Shown here: piece by piece, positions 38,223-42,808 of the stretch
How the letters are laid out: the number at the start of each line of letters is the position of its first letter
Position numbering within the stretch: the first letter of the stretch is position 1
NCBI GenBank assembly: GCA_025463265.1
Contig: JAOBWH010000190.1
Location: forward strand, 1 to 42,808
DNA length: 42,808 nt
Direction of reading: 5' to 3'
Source of the DNA: Ilumatobacteraceae bacterium
Lineage (GTDB): Bacteria; Actinomycetota; Acidimicrobiia; Acidimicrobiales; Iamiaceae
Program-made: the position numbers and the translations under genes
Notes under the pieces: generated by a model
Told to the model about the DNA's origin: nothing
The model's database searches: none
What the model saw: the letters and a program-made list of their open reading frames with translations, nothing else

Positions 38223-40454
38223 TCAGTCCTGCGTCGTCTCGAGCACGCCGCCGACGCCGTTGGCCTCGCCGGCCTCCAGGGCTTCGAGCAGGTGCATGGC
38301 GATGTCGGCGACCTGGACGTCGTCGCCCTTGCCGAGCCCCTTCACACCGTCGTCGATCATGATGTAGCAGAACGGGCAGGCGGTGGCGACGCGCTCGGCA
38401 CCGGTGTCGAGGAGCTGCTCGGAGCGGGCGTCGTTGACCTTCGTGCCGATGGTCTCCTCCATCCACATCCGGGCGCCGCCGGCGCCGCAGCACATGCCCT
38501 TGGTGCCGTTGGCGGAGGCCTCGACGATCTCGATGCCGGCCAGCGACCCGATCACGTTGCGGGGCGCCATGTAGACGTCGTTGTGGCGGCCCAGGTAGCA
38601 GGAGTCGTGGTAGACGATCCGCTCCTCGAGCTTGGCCTCGCTGAGGTCGAGCTTGCCCTGGTCGATCAGCCACTCGAGGAACTGCGAGTGGTGCACGACC
38701 TCGTAGTTGCCGCCCAGCTGCGGGTACTCGTTCATCAGCGTGTTGAAGCAGTGCGGGCACTGCGTGATGATCTTCTTCACGCCCATGCCGTTCATCATCT
38801 CGATGTTCTGCATGGCCAGCATCTGGAAGATGTACTCGTTGCCGGCGCGGCGGGCGGAGTCTCCGGTGCAGTTCTCCGACGGGCCGAGGATGGCGAAGTC
38901 GATGTCGGCGCGCTGCATGAGCTTCGCCATGGCCTGGGTGACCTTCTGGTTCTTGTCGTCGAACGACCCGGCGCAGCCGACCCAGTAGAGGAACTCGTGG
39001 TCGAAGGCCTCGGAGCCGTCGACGATGGCCACGTCGTCGACCTTGGCAGTCCAGGCGGCCCGGTCCGACTGCGACATGCCCCAGGGGTTGCCCTGGTTCT
39101 CCATGCCGTTGAACGCAGAGCCGAGCTCGCTCGGGAAGCTGGCCTCCATGAGCGTGAGGTAGCGGCGCATGTCGAGGATCTTGTCGAGGATCTCGATGTT
39201 CACCGGGCAGATCTCGTCGCACGCCTTGCAGCTGGTGCAGGACCAGACCTCTTCGGGCGTGATGCGGTCGAAGACCGAGTTCGACTCGATGATGATGTCC
39301 GGCACCATGCCGATGGGCTCGCGGACCTTCGGCGTGCCCGAGTTCGCCATGACCTCGCCGGTCTTGAGGACGATCTCCCGGGGGTCGAGCGGCTTGCCGG
39401 TGGCGTGAGCCGGGCAGACCGCGGTGCAGCGGCCGCACATGGTGCAGGCGTCGGTGTCGAGCAGCTGCTTCCAGGTGAAGTCCTCCACGGTGGAGGCACC
39501 GAAGTTCTCCAGCTCGGTCTCCATGAGGTTCGGCATCGGCCGCATGGCGCCCTTGGGGCGGTCCTTGTCGCGCAGGAACATGTTCAGCGGCGACGTGAAC
39601 ATGTGCCGCATCATCGTGACCGGCAGGATCACCAGGAACACGATGAACGAGACCACGTGGGTGGCCCACCAGATCTGGTGCACGCCGGCGAGGTTGTCCA
39701 TGCCGTCGACGACCTGGGCGATCGGGTAGCCGATGATCGACCACCGCTCGAACGACGGCGAGCCCTCGAGGGCGATGCGCCAGCCCTCGGCGAGGAAGCC
39801 GGTGAGGGCGAGGGCGAACAGGGTGCCGAGGCCGAGCACGTGGTCGGACTTGGACTTGATGCGGATCCGGTACGGGCGGAACACGTAGCGGCGGATGATC
39901 GCCCAGGCGACCCCGACGAAGAGGAACGCGCCGGCCACGTCGCCCACCAGCGAGTACGCCTGGTAGGTGGTGCCGTGGAGGAACTTCCACGCCTCGGGGA
40001 CCTGGTGGTTGATCTCCAGCACGGTGGTGACGGCGAGCAGGACCAGGAACGAGAAGTAGATGAAGCTGTGCATCACGCCGGCGGCGGGATCTCGCAGCAG
40101 GGTCTGCATGTAGACGCCGGCCCGGTAGCTCTCGGCCCGGTTCTTGACGTTCTTCGGGGTGGTGGCCCGCTTGTCCGGGGCGCCGCGCTCCCAGTTCTTC
40201 ATCCGCAGCGAGAACATGTAGGAGCCGTAGATGATCACCACCGGGATGAGGACGTAGAACGCCAGCTTCACCGCAGACGGGATGTTGAAGAAGACCTCAC
40301 GGCCGATCGGCGACTCGTCGTGCCACTCGGTGATGATGGGGGTGATGCCCGAGATCGCCGTGAACGTGGCCACGCCGACGCCCAGCCCGAGGGCAAGGTG
40401 ATGCGGCTTGATCCGCTTGTCGCTCGGCTCGGGGGTGGTCGCTTCGGTAGCCAT
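38223..40454 (-). CDS. membrane iron-sulfur oxidoreductase, EtfD-like (HdrD/CCG family)
   Basis: A 743-residue protein with a six-helix cytochrome-b-like membrane domain (about 20-290), two 4Fe-4S clusters (C337-x2-C340-x2-C343-x3-C347 and C406-x2-C409-x2-C412-x3-C416), and two CCG domains (WVGCAGSFDD ... CPHCFN; HDSCYLG ... CCGAGGARMW ... ACPFC) of the heterodisulfide-reductase D type. The same layout is known in mycobacterial EtfD (Rv0338c), which passes electrons from ETF during fatty-acid oxidation to menaquinone. That role is inferred here. ATG 40454 is preferred; the frame stays open upstream but overlaps the lipoprotein gene. A TACGTT box is 10 bases upstream. Confidence 0.9.
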   Translation of the reverse strand: MATEATTPEPSDKRIKPHHLALGLGVGVATFTAISGITPIITEWHDESPIGREVFFNIPSAVKLAFYVLIPVVIIYGSYMFSLRMKNWERGAPDKRATTPKNVKNRAESYRAGVYMQTLLRDPAAGVMHSFIYFSFLVLLAVTTVLEINHQVPEAWKFLHGTTYQAYSLVGDVAGAFLFVGVAWAIIRRYVFRPYRIRIKSKSDHVLGLGTLFALALTGFLAEGWRIALEGSPSFERWSIIGYPIAQVVDGMDNLAGVHQIWWATHVVSFIVFLVILPVTMMRHMFTSPLNMFLRDKDRPKGAMRPMPNLMETELENFGASTVEDFTWKQLLDTDACTMCGRCTAVCPAHATGKPLDPREIVLKTGEVMANSGTPKVREPIGMVPDIIIESNSVFDRITPEEVWSCTSCKACDEICPVNIEILDKILDMRRYLTLMEASFPSELGSAFNGMENQGNPWGMSQSDRAAWTAKVDDVAIVDGSEAFDHEFLYWVGCAGSFDDKNQKVTQAMAKLMQRADIDFAILGPSENCTGDSARRAGNEYIFQMLAMQNIEMMNGMGVKKIITQCPHCFNTLMNEYPQLGGNYEVVHHSQFLEWLIDQGKLDLSEAKLEERIVYHDSCYLGRHNDVYMAPRNVIGSLAGIEIVEASANGTKGMCCGAGGARMWMEETIGTKVNDARSEQLLDTGAERVATACPFCYIMIDDGVKGLGKGDDVQVADIAMHLLEALEAGEANGVGGVLETTQD

Positions 40455-40464
40455 ATCAGGGGCA

Positions 40465-40470
40465 AACGTA
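40465..40470 (-). promoter_or_regulatory. -10 box upstream of the EtfD-like gene
   Basis: TACGTT (minus strand), 10 bases before ATG 40454, with no Shine-Dalgarno between. Confidence 0.45.
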
Positions 40471-40510
40471 CTCGCGCGACCTGGTCGGCACCGATTTCGG
40501 ACCGGTGCCC

Positions 40511-41266
40511 TCAGGGGTCCTCGGTCACGACCCAGGTCGACGTCCGAAGGGCGCCCATGCCGATGGTCCCGCCGGGCTGGATGTGCCCGGCGTACCAGCC
40601 CGCCTTGCCGGCGTAGACCCAGGTCGCCGGCAGGGTCACCTGCCCGGTGTGGGTGGGGTTCGACCACCCCGGCTCGGCCTCGTCGGGGCGCCAGCCCTTG
40701 ACGGTCACGATCCGGCCCTCGACGCGGGCGCAGACCTTCCAGGGCAGCGGCCGGGGGACGTTCCCCTGCGCGAACGGGGCCCGGAGCGAGACCGCCCCGT
40801 GGGCCTGGAAGTAGGGGTTGCGACCCGAATCCCAGGTGTAGACGTTGAACTGCCAGCTGGCGCCGTAGACGATGTTCTTGGCGACCACGATCGTGCGGAA
40901 GCGCGAACCGTCGATGCGGACGCGCAGGGCGATGCCCTGCTGGACCCAGTTGCTCCGGGAGTCGGTCCAGCTGGCGCAGGACTGCTGGTCCGTGACCGCC
41001 TTGGTGCTGGGAGGCCAGATCACCGTGCGGGTCGTCGACCCCTCGGGGGTCGACCGGTTCGTCTTCGGGGCGTCGATCCGGACTGCGCCGGGCCCGAGCT
41101 TCAAGGTGTAGCGGTCGCTGCCGTCGCGGGTGACGTAGTGCTGGGCGAGGTTCGGCGTCTTCGAGCGGTCGTAGAGCACGACCTCGGTGCGCTGGCACGC
41201 GGTGGCGACGAGCGCGACGCAGGCCGCCACGACCGCCATCCGTGCTGCTGGTGATCGTCGTCCCAT
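40511..41266 (-). CDS. secreted lipoprotein, unknown function
   Basis: A 251-residue lipoprotein: basic MGRRSPAAR, hydrophobic core, and lipobox V-A-T-A-C24. The mature part is rich in Trp and beta-strand patterns (ASWQFNVYTWDSG, GWYAGHIQPGG) with two Cys that may form a disulfide, like a carbohydrate-binding or jelly-roll fold (inference). AGGGGAC lies upstream of ATG 41266; a longer frame upstream is discarded because it puts 33 residues before the signal. Precedes the EtfD-like gene by 56 bp on the same strand; that gene appears to have its own promoter. Confidence 0.82.
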   Translation of the reverse strand: MGRRSPAARMAVVAACVALVATACQRTEVVLYDRSKTPNLAQHYVTRDGSDRYTLKLGPGAVRIDAPKTNRSTPEGSTTRTVIWPPSTKAVTDQQSCASWTDSRSNWVQQGIALRVRIDGSRFRTIVVAKNIVYGASWQFNVYTWDSGRNPYFQAHGAVSLRAPFAQGNVPRPLPWKVCARVEGRIVTVKGWRPDEAEPGWSNPTHTGQVTLPATWVYAGKAGWYAGHIQPGGTIGMGALRTSTWVVTEDP

Positions 41267-41402
41267 GCGAGTCCCCTGCGTCCGGCCTCCCGAGGTACGG
41301 AGCGCGATCGGGAAGCTAGCGAGGCGGCGCGCGCTGCGCGGGGATTTCTGTGACGGGTGGCACACGAACCACCCGGTTCCCGATCGAGGCGGGGTTCAGT
41401 CC

Positions 41403-41828
41403 TCAGCCGTAGATCTGGCGGTCCAGCTCCCGGACCCGGGCGGCCAGCTGGCCCAGCAGCTTCTGGGCCAGGCCGGGGACCTCTTCGATCACGCCGGCGA
41501 ACTCCCGGGCGCTCAGCACCAGGGTGGTCAGCTGCGTGTCCGCCGTGACCGTGGCCGTGCGGGGACCGTGGTCCAGCAGCGCCAGCTCGCCGATGGAGTC
41601 GCCCGGGCCGAGCGTCCCGACCTTGCGGCCGTTGCGCTTCACCGTCGCCGTGCCCTCGACGATGACGAACGCCTCGCGCCCGGCGTCGCCCTGGTCGACG
41701 AGCACGTGCCCCGCCGCCACCGTGACCTCGTTGGACGCCTTGGCGATGCGGCCGAGGTCGCGCTTGGACAGTGCCGAGAACAGCGGGATCTCAGCAAGGT
41801 GCTCGAGGTGCTTGGTACGTGTGGCCAT
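41403..41828 (-). CDS. cyclic-nucleotide-binding-domain (Crp-fold) protein without DNA-binding domain
   Basis: A 141-residue stand-alone cNMP-binding barrel. DQGDAGREAFVIVEG (45-59) and the phosphate-binding cassette G80-E-L-A-L ... R90-T-A-T are conserved, so it may really bind cAMP or cGMP. The C-terminal helix (VPGLAQKLLGQLAARVRELDRQ) is the dimer helix seen in Crp, but no HTH follows, unlike the Crp family. It may regulate a partner protein. ATG 41828, 8 bases after TAAGCT, is taken as start; the much longer open frame upstream overlaps the phosphoglycerate mutase gene and is noise. Confidence 0.85.
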   Translation of the reverse strand: MATRTKHLEHLAEIPLFSALSKRDLGRIAKASNEVTVAAGHVLVDQGDAGREAFVIVEGTATVKRNGRKVGTLGPGDSIGELALLDHGPRTATVTADTQLTTLVLSAREFAGVIEEVPGLAQKLLGQLAARVRELDRQIYG

Positions 41829-41836
41829 GGCGGGGG

Positions 41837-41842
41837 AGCTTA
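41837..41842 (-). promoter_or_regulatory. -10 box of leaderless promoter for the cNMP-binding protein
   Basis: TAAGCT (minus strand) with 8 bases to ATG 41828. Confidence 0.5.
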
Positions 41843-41878
41843 CGGACGACGCCGCGCCCGCGCCGCGGATCGCGGGTG

Positions 41879-42646
41879 TCAGGCGCCCTGGGTGGCCTGG
41901 CGGGCGACGGCTTCGGCGGCGGCCCTGATGGCTTCGGGGTCGCCGAGGGCCCGCTCGAGGGCGGGCGTGGACTCGGTGGGCCGGGCATCGTCGTCGAGAT
42001 CGTAGACGAGCGGGACCCCGGTGGGGATGTCGAGGCCGGAGATGTCGTCGTCGCTGATGCCGTCGAGGTGCTTCACCAGCGCGCGGAGGCTGTTGCCGTG
42101 AGCGGCGACGAGCACCGTGCGCCCGCCCGCCAGGTCCGGGACGATGACGTCGAACCAGTACGGGAGCATGCGGTCCACCACGTCGGCCAGGCACTCCGAC
42201 TGCGGGAGGACGTCGGCGGGGATCGAGGCGTAGCGGGGGTCGTGGTTCGGGTTGAACCGGTTGTCGGGGGCGGTGACCGGCGGCGGAGTGTCGTAGCTGC
42301 GCCGCCACACCTTCACCTGGTCCTCACCGAACTGGGCGGTGGCCTCGGCCTTGTTGCGTCCGGTGAGGTCGCCGTAGTGGCGCTCGTTCAGCCGCCAGTG
42401 CCGCTTCACCGGGAGCCACAGGAGGCCCATCTCGTCGAGGGCCAGGTTCGCGGTGCGGATGGCCCGGGTCTGCAGCGAGGTGTGGACCACGTCGGGCGCC
42501 AGGCCCGCACCGGCCATGAGGGTGCCGGCCGCGGTCGCCTCGGTCTTGCCCTTCTCGGACAGGTCGGCGTCGTACCAGCCCGTGAACAGGTTGTCGGCGT
42601 TCCAGGTGCTCTGGCCGTGACGGAGGAGGACGAGGGTCGACGTCAT
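41879..42646 (-). CDS. gpmA: 2,3-bisphosphoglycerate-dependent phosphoglycerate mutase
   Basis: A 255-residue glycolytic enzyme that interconverts 3- and 2-phosphoglycerate. [10 protein letters not shown] (7-16) has the phospho-acceptor His10; R61 (SLQTRA), E88 (RLNERHYG), and H183 (VAAHGNS) complete the active site. Length and the [12 protein letters not shown] block are those of GpmA. ATG 42646 is 8 bases after TACCCT; the frame open upstream is not family sequence. Diverges from the partial gene at the right edge. Confidence 0.96.
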   Translation of the reverse strand: MTSTLVLLRHGQSTWNADNLFTGWYDADLSEKGKTEATAAGTLMAGAGLAPDVVHTSLQTRAIRTANLALDEMGLLWLPVKRHWRLNERHYGDLTGRNKAEATAQFGEDQVKVWRRSYDTPPPVTAPDNRFNPNHDPRYASIPADVLPQSECLADVVDRMLPYWFDVIVPDLAGGRTVLVAAHGNSLRALVKHLDGISDDDISGLDIPTGVPLVYDLDDDARPTESTPALERALGDPEAIRAAAEAVARQATQGA

Positions 42647-42654
42647 GACCGGCG

Positions 42655-42660
42655 AGGGTA
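42655..42660 (-). promoter_or_regulatory. -10 box of leaderless promoter for gpmA
   Basis: TACCCT (minus strand) with 8 bases to ATG 42646. Confidence 0.55.
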
Positions 42661-42724
42661 GCGGCGCCCTGCGACCCGCTCGCAGCCCGATCCCCGGGTG
42701 CGTCGGGTCTTCCACCGACCCGGT

Positions 42725-42730
42725 TAGGTT
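42725..42730 (+). promoter_or_regulatory. -10 box of leaderless promoter for the right-edge gene
   Basis: TAGGTT with 8 bases to ATG 42739, identical in box and spacing to the dcd promoter. Confidence 0.55.
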
Positions 42731-42738
42731 CCGACCCG

Positions 42739-42808
42739 ATGTCCGTCGCGCCAGGGGAGCTCGACGCGGCGGTCCCGTCGGCTCCCGTTGGGGCGGCGGC
42801 CGCCGCCG
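42739..42808 (+). CDS. 5' end of a gene (partial, unknown)
   Basis: ATG 42739 opens a frame ([20 protein letters not shown], then Ala) that runs off the right edge. An Ala/Pro-rich beginning without motif. The leaderless promoter directly upstream is the main support. Divergent from gpmA. Confidence 0.5.
   Translation, partial: MSVAPGELDAAVPSAPVGAAAAA

Noticed and set aside
38292-40616. 774-codon plus-strand frame opposite the EtfD-like gene
   Set aside because: Asp/Val/His/Gly-rich noise; the minus strand has iron-sulfur motifs in perfect spacing.

Overview
The window is very GC-rich DNA with actinobacterial habits: DUF2510-type membrane proteins, many GTG starts, GTGA/ATGA gene overlaps, an EtfD-like membrane iron-sulfur oxidoreductase, and many genes whose start codon lies only 6-10 bases after a TAnnnT box, implying leaderless mRNAs. 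A deep-branching actinomycete, perhaps class Acidimicrobiia, is my inference; no rRNA is present to prove it.

Layout. (1) 1-4294: a partial gene end, a vWA protein, a DUF2510/glycine-rich-membrane/FHA protein, a small membrane zinc-ribbon protein, and a convergent zinc-ribbon/single-TM protein with a large outer domain. (2) 4420-11958: a SpoU rRNA methyltransferase; an operon of a small protein, an ABC ATPase and an ABC permease, next to a MalT-like LuxR regulator coupled to an XRE-cupin regulator; and a divergent thioredoxin-reductase-like flavoprotein. (3) about 11.9-29.9 kb: an accessory island with more A/T at third codon positions, lying between the flavoprotein gene and the 3' end of a tRNA-Gly(CCC) gene. 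It holds a truncated gene remnant, a TIR-zinc-ribbon protein, a frameshifted serine recombinase, a membrane Mrr-like nuclease, a NERD protein, a DUF4268 protein, a type III restriction subunit with a damaged modification subunit, a UDG-like protein, an HNH protein, a PD-(D/E)XK protein, several unknowns, a tyrosine recombinase, and a divergent pair: a GHKL ATPase fused to a PD-(D/E)XK nuclease, and an HExxH metalloprotease. (4) 29955-42808: core genes: tRNA-Gly, a PPOX-family protein, a kinase-like/flippase-like membrane protein, a lipoprotein, an alpha/beta hydrolase, dcd, a CPBP protease and DUF1385 pair, a degenerate receiver protein after the EtfD-like gene, a second lipoprotein, a cyclic-nucleotide-binding-fold protein, phosphoglycerate mutase, and the start of a further gene.

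How it fits together. The island looks like a defence island: nearly every intact gene is a nuclease, NADase-like, ATPase or protease family member known from phage defence, next to one intact and one broken recombinase. The most interesting candidate for an undescribed system is the divergent GHKL-nuclease/metalloprotease pair. The type III locus is odd because Mod has lost the segment that carries DPPY and changed frame, while Res looks complete. The vWA/FHA/zinc-ribbon group at the left end is a second candidate of unknown job.
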